DNA from: Ruminococcus sp.
GTDB taxonomy: Bacteria > Bacillota > Clostridia > Oscillospirales > Ruminococcaceae
Assembly: GCA_015066815.1 (NCBI GenBank)
Contig: SVNR01000007.1
Location: forward strand, 1 to 64,000
Reading direction: 5' to 3'
Length of the DNA: 64,000 nucleotides
Shown: positions 10,203 to 21,276 of the stretch, piece after piece
Position numbering within the stretch: position 1 is the first letter of the stretch
Layout: every line of letters begins with the position of its first letter
The notes under the pieces: generated by a model
Database searches by the model: none
What the model saw: only the letters and a program-made list of their open reading frames with translations
Told to the model about the DNA's origin: nothing
Position numbers and translations under genes: made by a program

Positions 10203-10313
10203 TTACTATATGCACGGAGTGACCGCCGGAACGGATGTGCAAGGCAATAAAAATATATCAATTATAATGAACGTCAAATTTATTTTGACGTTCTATTTTG
10301 ACGTTCATTATAT
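10203..10313. repeat. Composite dispersed repeat (copy 4)
   Basis: ttactatatgcacggagtgaccgccggaacggatgtgcaaggcaat core followed by ataatgaacgtcaaatttattttgacgttctattttgacgttcattat. Confidence 0.75.
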
Positions 10314-10391
10314 TTTAACATTAAAGGTGCTTATATGTCAAGCTTTTTCACAAATATTTTTAAGTACAAACACCTCATAATCACCTTTTTT

Positions 10392-10470
10392 ATAGCAAAC
10401 GAAAGAAGCTTTTTCGTTTGCTGATTGCCTGTATACACGCTGCTTTGGCAGTCAGCGTTGTGCATCAAAA
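10392..10470. repeat. Composite dispersed repeat (copy 5)
   Basis: atagcaaacgaaagaagctttttcgtttgctgat plus degenerate core. Confidence 0.6.
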
Positions 10471-10538
10471 ACAAATCCCGGAGCAAAACAAACCATAACG
10501 GTGTATGTTCTGCTTCGGGAGTATTTTTATAAAAAATA

Positions 10539-11501
10539 TCAGATAGCTATCTCTCTTGCAATCATGTGAAGCTCTTCATCATAAGGCTTCTTCATTGCAA
10601 GCGCTTCCTTGATATCAAAGTCAACTATCTTTCCTGCTTGCATAGCAACAACTCTGTTGCCGATACCCTGCTGGAGAAGTTCAACTGCATAGTGTCCCAT
10701 CTGGCTTGCTACTACTCTGTCTCTGAGTGTAGGTGTACCGCCGCGCTGAACATGTCCGAGGATGGTTGCACGAGCTTCTATACCGGTCTTCTCCTGAAGA
10801 ACCTGAGCTATCTCTGTTGAGTGGCCTACGCCTTCTGCAACTACAACAATAAAGTGCTGCTTTCCTGTTTTTCTTGTTTCGAGCATTTTCTTTGCAATAT
10901 CATCAAGATCATAAGGGATTTCCTTTGTGATGATCTCTGTTGCTCCGCATGCGATACCTGTGTTTACTGCGATATAACCTGCGTTTCTTCCCATTACTTC
11001 AACTACGCTGCAGCGATCGTGTGACTGAGCTGTATCTCTTATCTTGTCAACCATGTCAAGTGCTGTGTTCATAGCTGTATCATATCCTATAGTATATTCT
11101 GTGCATGATATATCGTTGTCTATTGTTCCCGGGAGGCATATGCAAAGTATTCCCTTTGCGGATAAGTCAGCTGCTCCTCTGAATGAACCGTCACCGCCGA
11201 TTACAACTATACCCTCAAGGCCTACTTCCTTACACTTTTCTACAGCCTTGTCTACACCTTCAGCTGTTCTGAATTCAGGACATCTTGCTGTATAAAGACA
11301 TGTACCGCCCTTCTGAAGTATATCTGAAACAGAACGCTCAGTCATCTCTATCATATCACCGTTGATAAGGCCGTTATAGCCTCTCTTGATACCGTATACC
11401 TTGATACCTCTGCTGATAGCTGTTCTTGTAACTGCACGAACTGCCGCGTTCATTCCCGGCGCATCGCCGCCGCTTGTTAAAACACCAATAGTTTTGATCA
11501 T
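10539..11501 (-). CDS. pfkA: ATP-dependent 6-phosphofructokinase
   Basis: MIKTIGVLTSGGDAPGMNAAVRAVTR, GGDGSFRGA, PGTIDNDI, RGGTPTLRDRVVAS motifs. Confidence 0.97.
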   Translation of the reverse strand: MIKTIGVLTSGGDAPGMNAAVRAVTRTAISRGIKVYGIKRGYNGLINGDMIEMTERSVSDILQKGGTCLYTARCPEFRTAEGVDKAVEKCKEVGLEGIVVIGGDGSFRGAADLSAKGILCICLPGTIDNDISCTEYTIGYDTAMNTALDMVDKIRDTAQSHDRCSVVEVMGRNAGYIAVNTGIACGATEIITKEIPYDLDDIAKKMLETRKTGKQHFIVVVAEGVGHSTEIAQVLQEKTGIEARATILGHVQRGGTPTLRDRVVASQMGHYAVELLQQGIGNRVVAMQAGKIVDFDIKEALAMKKPYDEELHMIAREIAI

Positions 11502-11677
11502 ATTTAAAATACTCCATTCTGCCAACCGGCTTATTATATAATATGGTCTTACAATACAGTTTTAAAAAAACTATATATGTTTATTTAGAATCAGTGAAAT
11601 TTTCTTTTCTCAAAAATTCCGCTACTATATATTTTACTACATTTAAAAAGTTTGTCAAGCCCTAAAACAAAACATTA

Positions 11678-14600
11678 TTAAATTAAAGCTATATCATCAG
11701 GCGATATTGTTTTACAGAGCTCATTGTATTTTTCGGGAGTAAGGTAAATCCTGTTCTTTTCCTTTGACATAAAAATTTTTTTCATATCGGAAAGATAGAA
11801 ACAGACATCGGTATCTCCGTCTCCTGTCAGCGATAGTATTCCGGTTAGTTCCGATACATCTGTGCTCCTGGTTTTTATACAGAGTTTTTTTCTTCTTATC
11901 ATGTTTATAAAATCCTGCTCTGAAAAAACAGAATCAACGATAATATTTCCTCCGCTGTCCTTTTCACCTGTTTTTCCTGTGATATATATTATCTCACCCT
12001 GACTGATGTTTTTCATGAAGGCTGAAAAAACTTTCGGAAAAACAACGCATTCTATTTTGTCGGATCTGTCCTCAAGAGTAATAAAACACATCTTATCGCC
12101 TTTTTTTGTGACGTGAAGCTTTGATTCACTTACTATTCCGAGTAAAGATACAGCAGTACCCGGGGCAAACCTTCCACCTGTGTTTTCTGTGATTTCCAAT
12201 GCTTCACACACCCTCAGAAGCCGCATATACATCGCATACTGCATAAGCGGATGTCCGGACATATACATGCCTGTAGACTCAAGCTCCATCTCAAGAAGCG
12301 ACTTGAGCGGGTATTCCTCAGCATATGGAATACGAATATCCTCCTGTGAGGGAGCTTCTCCGAATAAGTTGAGCTGTCCGTCGATCATGTTGTTTTCGGT
12401 TGAGAGAAGAATATCAAGATTTTCAAGCATCTGACGACGGTTAAGATGCATTCCGTCAAACGCCCCTGAACAAATAAGACTTTCCGTCATACGACGGCTT
12501 ACTCCTGATTTTTTTGTTCTTACTGCAAAATCCCTCAGCGAGCTGAAAGGACCGCCTTCGTTTCTCTCACTGATGATTTCCCGTACAACTGCACTTCCTA
12601 TATTCTTTACCGCCGAAAGACCGAATCTTATCCCGTCAGGTACAACTGTAAAATCAACATTACTTTCGTTTATAGAGGGCTTTATTATTTTTATGCCGTT
12701 TGCCTCACATTCGTTCATATAAGCTGTTAGCTTTCCGCCGTTTCCGAGACAGCTTGTCATGATTGAAGCCATATACTCCTTGAAAAAATAACACCTCAGA
12801 TATGCTGTCTGATATGATAGAAAGGCATATGCCGCCGCATGAGACTTGTTGAAGGCATATGATGCAAAGGCAGACATTCTGTCAAATATACTGTTTGCAG
12901 TTTCTACGGAAACACCGTTTTTTACTGCACCAGTACACTTTATAGTTCCATCCTCGTTTTTTGCCCCGTATATGAAATCATTTCGTTCACGCTCCATCAC
13001 GTCGTGCTTTTTCTTTGCCATCGCACGTCTTACGATATCAGCACCGCCATATGAATATCCCGCAAGAGTTCTGAATATTTCCATTACCTGCTATAGCGAT
13101 AGGTAAACCCTTGATACTGTCTCCGGCTTTTCCCCCGCTCCACACGGTACGTGCAGGTTTCCCTGCATACCGCGTTCCATCGTTGCACATACAACGACTT
13201 GTGTCCATTCCTCCACTTTCATTACAAAAGCATCTTAGGTTCGGACACTGCTTTTGGGCGTTGATTAGGCTGCTTATTTTTCTTCGTCAGCTTATACCCC
13301 GAAAAAAAGCTCATGCTTTTTTCAGGACACTCAACGCTTTTCCTTGTTCCGATAGTTTTTATCTGTACATGATGTCCTTAGGTGCTCAATATAAGCCTGC
13401 CGGCATGATGTGCCCAAGTAACACAACACGGTATTTCATAATCAGGTTTTTTACTTTACCGCACCGACACCGTAAATACGGCCTGTTCGTTTCCGGACAG
13501 TTGTTTTATAGACTTTTTAATTCTCGAGTTCGTCAGTCCTGCGACATACTCACCATAGACATTTTATAGACTTCCGGCATATCACAGACCGTATCATTTT
13601 TTTCTGACTTAGGTCTGCTTCTGCCGACTTCACCGAGCTTCATACATTTTTTCATGCATGTCGGAGTATTAAAGAGTAAGTTTCACGCTCTTTATGAGCG
13701 TCTCTTCAGAGAAAGCGTTACCTTTTCATTCCTTACTTCAAAACTATCAGTTCAGTGCTTTCATAAAAAAAGTTTTTTTATGAAAGCACTGCCCGGTCTT
13801 TGTTTATTTGAACCGGGAACAAGTCGCACCCTGATAAACTATACATCCATAGGTAACATCCAGAATTTCTTTAAGAAGAGGAGTTTCATATGTTATTTTT
13901 TCCGGATTGTGTTTATTGAAAATATACTGAGGAATCGACTCCATAGGACCCGGACGGTACAGCGCGATAGCTGCCGTAAGATCCTCTATGCTTCCGGGAC
14001 GAAGCTTCATGACAAGAGAGGATATTCCTTTGCTTTCAAACTGAAAGACGCCCATGGTATTACCGTTCGAAAGCATTTCATAAACTTTTTTATCATCAGT
14101 CGGAATACTGTTTATGTCTGTTTTTTTTCCGTTTTCGTTTATCCGTTTTATACAGTTGTTTATTATAGTCAGGTTTCTGAGTGCCAGAAAATCAATCTTC
14201 AGTATACCCAGACTTTCAAGAACAGCTGTCGTATACTGTGTTGTTATAAAGTCCTTTGTTGTTCTGAGCGGCACAAAATCACTTACAGGTTCGTTTGTAA
14301 TAATTATACCGGCTGCGTGCACTGAGGTGTTTCTCGGCATCCCTTCTATTTTTTGGGCCATATCAACAAGCTGATGTACGGTCTGATCCGAATCATAGAG
14401 CTTTTTAAACTCCTCTTCCTTTTCAAGAGCTTTTTCTATGGTCGTGTTGGGCTCAGAAGAAATAAGCTTCGCTGTTTTATCGCATACAGCATAAGGAATG
14501 CCCATTACCCTCCCGGCATCTCTTATGGCACTTCGCGCAAGCATTGTATCAAAAGTTATTATCTGTGCCACGTGATCGACGCCGTATTTTTTTGCTACAT

Positions 14601-16576
14601 ATTCAATGACCTCTGAACGTCTTTCCACACAAAAATATACTGATAGGTAAGCTTTTGATATGATCTCCGGCTTTTCCCCCAGTCCACACCGTGCATGCGG
14701 CTTTCACCGCACACGGCGTTCCATCAGCAGAATCCATATATTTTTCAACGGATATCAGATTGAAAAATATACATTTTCCGCTGACTTGTGGCTGTTGCTC
14801 CGCCTCCGTTACAGAAGCTTCATCGCTCGTGCCACTGCTTTCACGATAAATTAAGGACGCTTATTTTTCTTCGTCATCCAACTATCACGTTTTATCGCTT
14901 CCGACGTTCCGCCAGACCTATCTTTACATATACACACTTAGGTTCTTGCTATAGCCCTGTCCGGATTCCGCCGCCTGTAACGGCGCAAGGTCTTTCATAA
15001 TATTGATTTTTACCGGACCTCACCGGACGAAGCAACAATGCTTCCATACCTTTCGGATATGTTCTTTTTCAAGGACTTTTCATTCGCAGGTTCGTCAGCA
15101 CGTTTTTAACGTACATTCTGACCATATGTGTTTTATAGACCTCCGGAGTATCACCATCCATGCCGGAGCTTTTGTAATAAAAAACTCCGGTACAGGCCGG
15201 CTTCCTCCGACTTCAGCGAGCTTCATACCGTTTTACGACGGCATGTCGCAGTTCAAGGTGATCGCTTCGGGACGTTACCCCCTCATTCCGATCATCAGTC
15301 AGGCAGTTCTCCCGTATAAGTATACGGTGTCCTTTTTTAGGCTTTAAGCCACTGTAAGGAAACGTCTCGCACCAATATCAAAGTCAGGCATACTTACCCT
15401 CTGTGGATTTAAAAAGCGTTCAAAAATGAGATTATATTTTATAGGATCTATAAGCGTTATACCAATACAGTATGCACACAGACTGCCCGCTCCAGAACCT
15501 CTTCCCGGCCCTACAGGTATATCGTTTTCACGAGCGTATTTTATAAAATCCCATACTATAAGATAATAATCAACATATCCCATCGAAGATATAACACTTA
15601 TTTCGTATTCCATACGGTCGATAATACTTTGCGGCGGATTACTTCCATAATGCTTTTTCATACCTTCATAGCATATTTTTTTGAAAAACAACAGCTTGTC
15701 TTCACCGGAACTGAGCCTGTACTCCGGAAGAAGCTTTCTTCCGAATTCTATATCAACGTTACAGCGCTCTGCTATTTTTACGGTGTTTAAAACTGCTTCG
15801 GGAACTGAAGAAAAAAGCTTCATCATCTGTTCCCCGCTCTTCATATAGAATTCGTCGGTAGGAAACGCAACAGCCGCAGGCTCTTCCAGAGTCGTACCTG
15901 TCTGGATACACAGCAGAACCTTCTGCAGCCGTGCGTCTTCTTTTGAAATATAGTGAACGTCATTTGTCGCTATAAGAGGAATACCTGTTTCAGCCGATAG
16001 CCTTATAAGATGCGGAATTATCCTGCTCTGCTCCGGAATACCATGATTCTGGATCTCGAGATAATAATTCTTCTCTCCGAATATTTTGCGGTAACTAAGA
16101 GCAGTTTTTTTTGCCGCTTCATAGTTTCCTTCCGAAAGATTAACTGCAACTTCTCCTGCAAGACAGGCTGACAAACAAATAAGACCTTCATGGTATTTTT
16201 CAAGAAGGTCCGTATCAACTCTCGGTTTATTGTAAAAGCCGCTTATAAACCCTTCAGAAACAAGTTTCATAAGGTTATGGTATCCGGTATTGTTTTCACA
16301 GAGCAGAACAAGATGATACGGAGAGGAGTCATGCTTATGAACCTTATCGTGTCTTGTTCTGCGTGCTACATAGACTTCACAGCCGATTATCGGTTTTATG
16401 CCGGCTTTTTTTGCCTCGTTGAAAAAATCAACTGCACCGTACATAACACCGTGATCTGTTACTGCCACTGATGACTGACCGAGTCTGACAGCATTATTTA
16501 CTATGTCTTTTATTCTGCATGCTCCGTCAAGAAGACTGTACTCACTATGGAGATGCAGATGAACAAAATCAATCAT
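11678..16576 (-). CDS. dnaE: DNA polymerase III subunit alpha, interrupted by two group II introns; exons 16576..15373, 14636..13830, 13092..11678
   Basis: N-terminal PHP domain [19 protein letters not shown]; junctions restore conserved [20 protein letters not shown] and [36 protein letters not shown]; exon lengths 1204+807+1415 = 3426 nt = 1141 aa plus stop. Confidence 0.95.
13093..13829 (-). mobile_element. ORF-less group II intron 1 (737 nt) in dnaE
   Basis: 5' GTGCGACTTG, 3' ...ACCTATCGCTAT; 34-nt domain V ACGCGGTATGCAGGGAAACCTGCACGTACCGTGT at 13142-13175 with GAAA loop. Confidence 0.93.
13142..13175 (-). ncRNA. Group II intron domain V (intron 1)
   Basis: 34-nt hairpin with GAAA tetraloop and CGC triad. 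Confidence 0.9.
14637..15372 (-). mobile_element. ORF-less group II intron 2 (736 nt) in dnaE
   Basis: 5' GTGCGAGACG, 3' ...ACCTATCAGTAT; 34-nt domain V ACGCCGTGTGCGGTGAAAGCCGCATGCACGGTGT at 14686-14719. Confidence 0.93.
14686..14719 (-). ncRNA. Group II intron domain V (intron 2)
   Basis: 34-nt hairpin with GAAA tetraloop and CGC triad. Confidence 0.9.
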
Positions 16577-16577
16577 T

Positions 16578-17489
16578 TTATTCAACCTCTTCCCTGATCT
16601 GACAAGCAATCTGCTTAAGCCTTTTTAGTCTGTGGTTTACACCGGAACGTCCTATGGGAGGATCAAGTATTTCTCCGAGATCGTTAAGACTGTATTCCGG
16701 ATATTCAAGGCGTGCGACTGCTATCTCACGCAGCGTGGACGGAAGAGAATCCAGACCCATAACAGAATCAATAAGCTTTATATCCTGAGTCTGACTTACG
16801 GATGCTGCGCTTATTTTGTTGCAGTTTGCCACATCGCAGTTTCTTACACGGTTTGCTCTGTTTCTGACGTCCTTCAGGATCTTTATGTTTATTATTTCTA
16901 AGGTAGAACTCTGAGCCCCCATAAAAGTCAGAAGGTCTTCTATATTTTCGCTTTCCTTGAGATAAAGTATATAGAAGTTTTTTCGTACTGCTTTTTTTAC
17001 CGGAAAGCCAATAGAATTCAGAATAATAGTCAGGTCGTCACAAAGCTGTTCCGAGTTTATTACAAACTCAAGATGATACCCGTTTTCCGGATTTGTAATA
17101 CTGCCGCATCCGAGAAAAACTCCTGCAATAAAGTTTGAAAGACTGTTGTTGTCTATGTTTTTCAGGTCTATTTCTCTTTTTGCGGGAGAGATTTTAAAGA
17201 ACTCCGTTATTCTGCTTACCTGAGAAGAACCGTTTATTGTAAAAGAATACAAAGATGTACCGTTTTTTCTCTCGGTAACATCTTTGGTAAATTCTATGGA
17301 TTGTCTGAATATTTCGGATACAAGTTCCGAAAAAACATCAGCAACTTCTTGGTTCTCTGACTGAAAACAGATAATATCAGAAGTTATTTTGTTGCAGAAA
17401 ACTATCAGCCCATATAAACAGGCAAATTTTTTATCCTTATCGGTAACAGCAGAAATAAGCTCTGTTTTTACCTCGTTTGAAAAAGACAA
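16578..17489 (-). CDS. whiA: DNA-binding protein WhiA
   Basis: [15 protein letters not shown]-terminus, LAGIDAGL-like region, C-terminal [21 protein letters not shown]...[42 protein letters not shown]. Confidence 0.93.
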   Translation of the reverse strand: MSFSNEVKTELISAVTDKDKKFACLYGLIVFCNKITSDIICFQSENQEVADVFSELVSEIFRQSIEFTKDVTERKNGTSLYSFTINGSSQVSRITEFFKISPAKREIDLKNIDNNSLSNFIAGVFLGCGSITNPENGYHLEFVINSEQLCDDLTIILNSIGFPVKKAVRKNFYILYLKESENIEDLLTFMGAQSSTLEIINIKILKDVRNRANRVRNCDVANCNKISAASVSQTQDIKLIDSVMGLDSLPSTLREIAVARLEYPEYSLNDLGEILDPPIGRSGVNHRLKRLKQIACQIREEVE

Positions 17490-17503
17490 GCTATCACCCC
17501 TTT

Positions 17504-18370
17504 TTATGTTTTCAGTATATCCCTGTGGGCACGATGTACGTTATATCCCTTTTCTTCAATAAAATCAGATATAAGCTCTGTAAATGTAACAGATCTGTGT
17601 TTTCCTCCGGTACACCCGAAGCATATCACAAGCTGACTCTTCCCTTCTTTGATGTACTGAGGGATCAGAAATTCTATAAGATCCTTGAGCTTTTCCATCA
17701 GTATCCCTGACTGTTCAAACTTCATAACATAATCACGTACTTCAGTATTCATTCCAGTCTGATGCTTAAGCTCCGGAACATAATACGGATTAGGAAGACA
17801 ACGCACATCAAAAACAAGATCTGCCTCAGCAGATGTGCCGTATTTGAAACCAAATGACATTACTTTTATCATAATAGAATCATTAGTGTTGTTCAGAAAA
17901 AGACTTACAAGTGATTCTTTTAACTGTGAGCCCTTCAGATATGATGTATCTATATAATAATCCGCTATTTCTCTGAGACAGTTTAATTTTTCTCTTTCAT
18001 ATGATACTGCTTTTTCAAGACTGCCGTCGAACTCAGAGTCAAGCGGATGCTTTCTTCTTGTTTCCTTATAACGTTTTATTATAACATCATTGTTTGACTC
18101 AAGATAGAGCAGCTTGAAATCAAAATGTTCGTTTTTCATTTGCTCAAGTGAACCAAGTATTTCTTCCGAGAACATATCGCCCGAACGTATATCCACCGCA
18201 AGGGCTATTTTTTCCGGCTTTCCGCCACGACAGATATCTACAAACTTTGAAATAAGCTGCGGCGGCAGGTTGTCGATACAATAAAAGCCTATATCTTCAA
18301 GAATATTCATGGCACTCGACTTACCTGAACCTGAAAGCCCTGTAACTATAATAAACTGCACCTTCATCAC
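17504..18370 (-). CDS. rapZ: RNase adapter RapZ / nucleotide-binding protein
   Basis: IVTGLSGSGKSSAMNILEDIGFYCIDNLPP; VICFGCTGGKHRSVTF. Confidence 0.95.
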   Translation of the reverse strand: MMKVQFIIVTGLSGSGKSSAMNILEDIGFYCIDNLPPQLISKFVDICRGGKPEKIALAVDIRSGDMFSEEILGSLEQMKNEHFDFKLLYLESNNDVIIKRYKETRRKHPLDSEFDGSLEKAVSYEREKLNCLREIADYYIDTSYLKGSQLKESLVSLFLNNTNDSIMIKVMSFGFKYGTSAEADLVFDVRCLPNPYYVPELKHQTGMNTEVRDYVMKFEQSGILMEKLKDLIEFLIPQYIKEGKSQLVICFGCTGGKHRSVTFTELISDFIEEKGYNVHRAHRDILKT

Positions 18371-18395
18371 TCCATGTCAGGATAAAACTATTGAT

Positions 18396-19304
18396 CTATC
18401 TTAATATTTCCGGCTCAAGCTCAAGCTCATATCCGGTATCCTGCTTTACCTTTTCCTTTACCTTTTCCACAAGCGCCATTATATCATCAAAGGTAGCGTT
18501 TCCTTTGTTTATAATAAAACCACTGTGTTTTTCACTTACCTGTGCGTCACCTACAGAAAGTCCTTTTAATCCGCACTGTTCTATAAGTGCAGCTGCAAAC
18601 GCACCTTCAGGTCGCTTGAATGTGCTTCCGGCACTTGGATAGTTAAGCGGCTGTTTATCACGTCTGCGGCCAAGAAGCTCTTCCATTTTTTGCTCTATCT
18701 CACTGACAGAACCCTTCTGAAGTCTGATACGGACTCTGAGAATAATTCTTCCTGAATTCATAAAAGCACTGTGTCTGTATGAAAGATCCATGTTTTCACA
18801 CAAAATAGTTCTGACGCTGCCGTCTATATCAAGATAATCCGCAGATACTACAACATCAGACATCTGTCCGCCGTATGCTCCTGCGTTCATATAAAGAGCA
18901 CCGCCGACAGTTCCGGGAATGCCATAGGCAAACTCAAGACCGGTAAGCCCTTCATTTTTCATTGTAACGCAAAGCTTGCTGAGCATCAGACCTGCTTCAC
19001 ATTCTACTACTCCGTCGAGTATATAGTTTATTTTTGAAAAACCGTTTCCGATAACAAAAACAACTCCGTCGAAAAATTTGTCTTCAGCGATTATGTTGCT
19101 TCCGTTTCCTATAACAGTAAAACGTATGCTGTTTTCTCTGCAGAACGCAACTGTTTCTGTTATTGCTTCTTCACTGTTTAAAAAAACCGCCGCCTTGCAG
19201 TTTCCTCCTATTCTGAAAGTTGTATGCTCCCTGAGCGATTCGTTCAGTCTGCATTCACAGCCCAGTCTGTCGCATAACGCTACCAGTTTGTTGATATATG
19301 ACAT
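18396..19304 (-). CDS. murB: UDP-N-acetylenolpyruvoylglucosamine reductase
   Basis: HTTFRIGGNCKA, GLEFAYGIPGTVGGALYMNAGAYGG, YPSAGSTFKRPEG motifs. Confidence 0.96.
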   Translation of the reverse strand: MSYINKLVALCDRLGCECRLNESLREHTTFRIGGNCKAAVFLNSEEAITETVAFCRENSIRFTVIGNGSNIIAEDKFFDGVVFVIGNGFSKINYILDGVVECEAGLMLSKLCVTMKNEGLTGLEFAYGIPGTVGGALYMNAGAYGGQMSDVVVSADYLDIDGSVRTILCENMDLSYRHSAFMNSGRIILRVRIRLQKGSVSEIEQKMEELLGRRRDKQPLNYPSAGSTFKRPEGAFAAALIEQCGLKGLSVGDAQVSEKHSGFIINKGNATFDDIMALVEKVKEKVKQDTGYELELEPEILR

Positions 19305-19385
19305 TAAAAAACCTCACTCCATTAAAGAAACCGCCGGTCTTGTATGGTTTTATCAGAACCATACAGGACGCAAAGCAACGGAAAA

Positions 19386-20120
19386 TTATTTGTTAAAACC
19401 TGCTCTTTTTTTTGCAATATGCTCGTATATTGTTTCTGCACAAGCGTTTGCAATGAGCGATACCGGGAATTCCAATTCGGTTATGAGTTTTTCGGAATTT
19501 GAGACATCACCTACAAGATCACAGTAATGTCCGTCCGAGTTTACAACCACAGATACAGAATGCTTTTTACATGCATTGAGAAGATCATATGATATTCTGT
19601 CCATATCCTTCTTATGCATAATTGCCGATTCGTTTATTTCGATGAACTTATTGTATTCTTTACAGGTCTTCACGAGCTTTTCTGTGTCAAAATAAAACCC
19701 GCGGGAACCCGGATGTCCTATAACATCAATACAGGGATTGTTTATGATGGCCTTGATATACCCCTCGGTACAATCCTCTGCCGGCTCTATAACAGGTGCA
19801 TGATAGGAAGCCACAACCCAGTCCACAAACTTCAGGTCAAAATCAGACATATCTATATTGCCTTCATAGTCAATGATATTTACCTCCGCACCCTTTATAA
19901 CACGAACGCCGCATATATAATCAGGAATAACCTGAAGATTTCTGAAGTGCCACACGTGCGGAGAATCAGGGGACGCAGGTCCGTGATCTGTAAGAGCAAA
20001 GCCCTTCAGACCTTTTTCGGCAGCTGACTGAGCTATTTCCTTTACAGTAGAGTATCCATGTGTTGATGCAACAGAATGAAAATGTGTATCCAACTCAATA
20101 AACAAATTGTTTCCCTCCAA
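19386..20120 (-). CDS. PHP-domain phosphoesterase (YcdX-like)
   Basis: ELDTHFHSVASTHGYSTVKEIAQSAAEKGLKGFALTDHGP. Confidence 0.88.
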   Translation of the reverse strand: MEGNNLFIELDTHFHSVASTHGYSTVKEIAQSAAEKGLKGFALTDHGPASPDSPHVWHFRNLQVIPDYICGVRVIKGAEVNIIDYEGNIDMSDFDLKFVDWVVASYHAPVIEPAEDCTEGYIKAIINNPCIDVIGHPGSRGFYFDTEKLVKTCKEYNKFIEINESAIMHKKDMDRISYDLLNACKKHSVSVVVNSDGHYCDLVGDVSNSEKLITELEFPVSLIANACAETIYEHIAKKRAGFNK

Positions 20121-20124
20121 AAAA

Positions 20125-21078
20125 TTATAGATCCTTTATCTTGTCTGTTCCTGTCATTTCGAGACCGAGTCTTTCGAGAAGCTCATGCGCAGCGTTATAA
20201 CCCATTTTCTTCTGTCTGTTGTTCATAGCTGCTACTTCAAGAATTACAGCAAGGTTACGTCCGGGTTTTACCGGAATAGTTGCTGATGGTACGTTTACTC
20301 CGAGTATGGATACATATTCGTTGTCTATACCCATACGGTCATAGAGCTTTTCAGGATTCCACAGTTCAAGTTCAACTACAAGGTCTATTTTTTCAGTTAC
20401 CTTGACAGCACCTACACCGAAAAGACGACGTGCATTGATTATACCTATACCACGAAGCTCAAGAAAATGACGGATATTGTCAGGTGATGTACCTACAAGA
20501 CTTATGTTTGAAACCTTTCTTATTTCGACAGCGTCATCGGCTACGAGTCTGTGGCCTCTCTTTACAAGCTCTATCGCTGTTTCACTTTTACCTACGCCGC
20601 TTTCACCGAGAATAAGAACACCTTCACCGTAAATTTCGATAAGAACACCATGTCTTGTAATTCGCGGTGCAAGATTAAGGTTAAGAAAGGCTATAAGTGC
20701 TGCTACAAAGTTTGATGTGCTGTCCTTGGAAAGAAGAACAGGTATAGCTTCCTTTTCCGCAAGAGTTATTATTTCGGGGAAGCACTCGAGATCTCTTGTA
20801 ATAACAAGTGCAGGTATATGAGTAGAAAAAAGCTTGCTTATAATATCAGTACGTTCTTTTTCTCCTATAGTAGAGAGATAAGCAAACTCTGTTTTACCCA
20901 ACACCTGAATACGTTCCGGATTAAAGTATTCGTAAAAGTTCATAAGCTGAAGTCCCGGACGGTTTACTTCGTTTTCAGATATAAGAACTTCTACTGCCGG
21001 CTTAGGAAGATACAGCTCTTCAAGCTTCAGTTCATCTATGATCTGCTGCAGTGTAACTGTGAATTTTTTTTCTGACAT
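20125..21078 (-). CDS. hprK: HPr kinase/phosphorylase
   Basis: LILGESGVGKSETAIELVKRGHRLVADDAVEIRKV; ELRGIGIINARRLFGVGAV. Confidence 0.97.
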   Translation of the reverse strand: MSEKKFTVTLQQIIDELKLEELYLPKPAVEVLISENEVNRPGLQLMNFYEYFNPERIQVLGKTEFAYLSTIGEKERTDIISKLFSTHIPALVITRDLECFPEIITLAEKEAIPVLLSKDSTSNFVAALIAFLNLNLAPRITRHGVLIEIYGEGVLILGESGVGKSETAIELVKRGHRLVADDAVEIRKVSNISLVGTSPDNIRHFLELRGIGIINARRLFGVGAVKVTEKIDLVVELELWNPEKLYDRMGIDNEYVSILGVNVPSATIPVKPGRNLAVILEVAAMNNRQKKMGYNAAHELLERLGLEMTGTDKIKDL

Positions 21079-21276
21079 AAATAAACACCTCTTTTTTAGT
21101 TTATGAGTAACTTTTGTAAATACGTCGTATAAAAATTTCTATTAATTTAATTATACCTTATAATGAAGATTTTTTCAATAGAAAAGTAAAAAGTGAGTTT
21201 TATCTATTATATGTTTTATGTGTATAAAAAAGATTTTATTAATTCTTTTTATATCAGATGCTGAGGATATAATCAG

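Noticed and set aside
13085-15343. Inteins in dnaE
   Set aside because: The interruptions contain many stops in the dnaE frame and no Hint motifs; they cannot be translated through.
13111-15347. Plus-strand ORFs 13111-13569, 13654-14325, 15003-15347 and similar
   Set aside because: They lie antisense to intron and dnaE sequence and have no recognisable domain; by-products of structured intron RNA.
11678-16609. dnaE as a frameshifted pseudogene or three separate genes
   Set aside because: Interruptions are ~736 nt, have GTGCG...AT boundaries and domain V/VI, and their removal restores conserved motifs and frame exactly.
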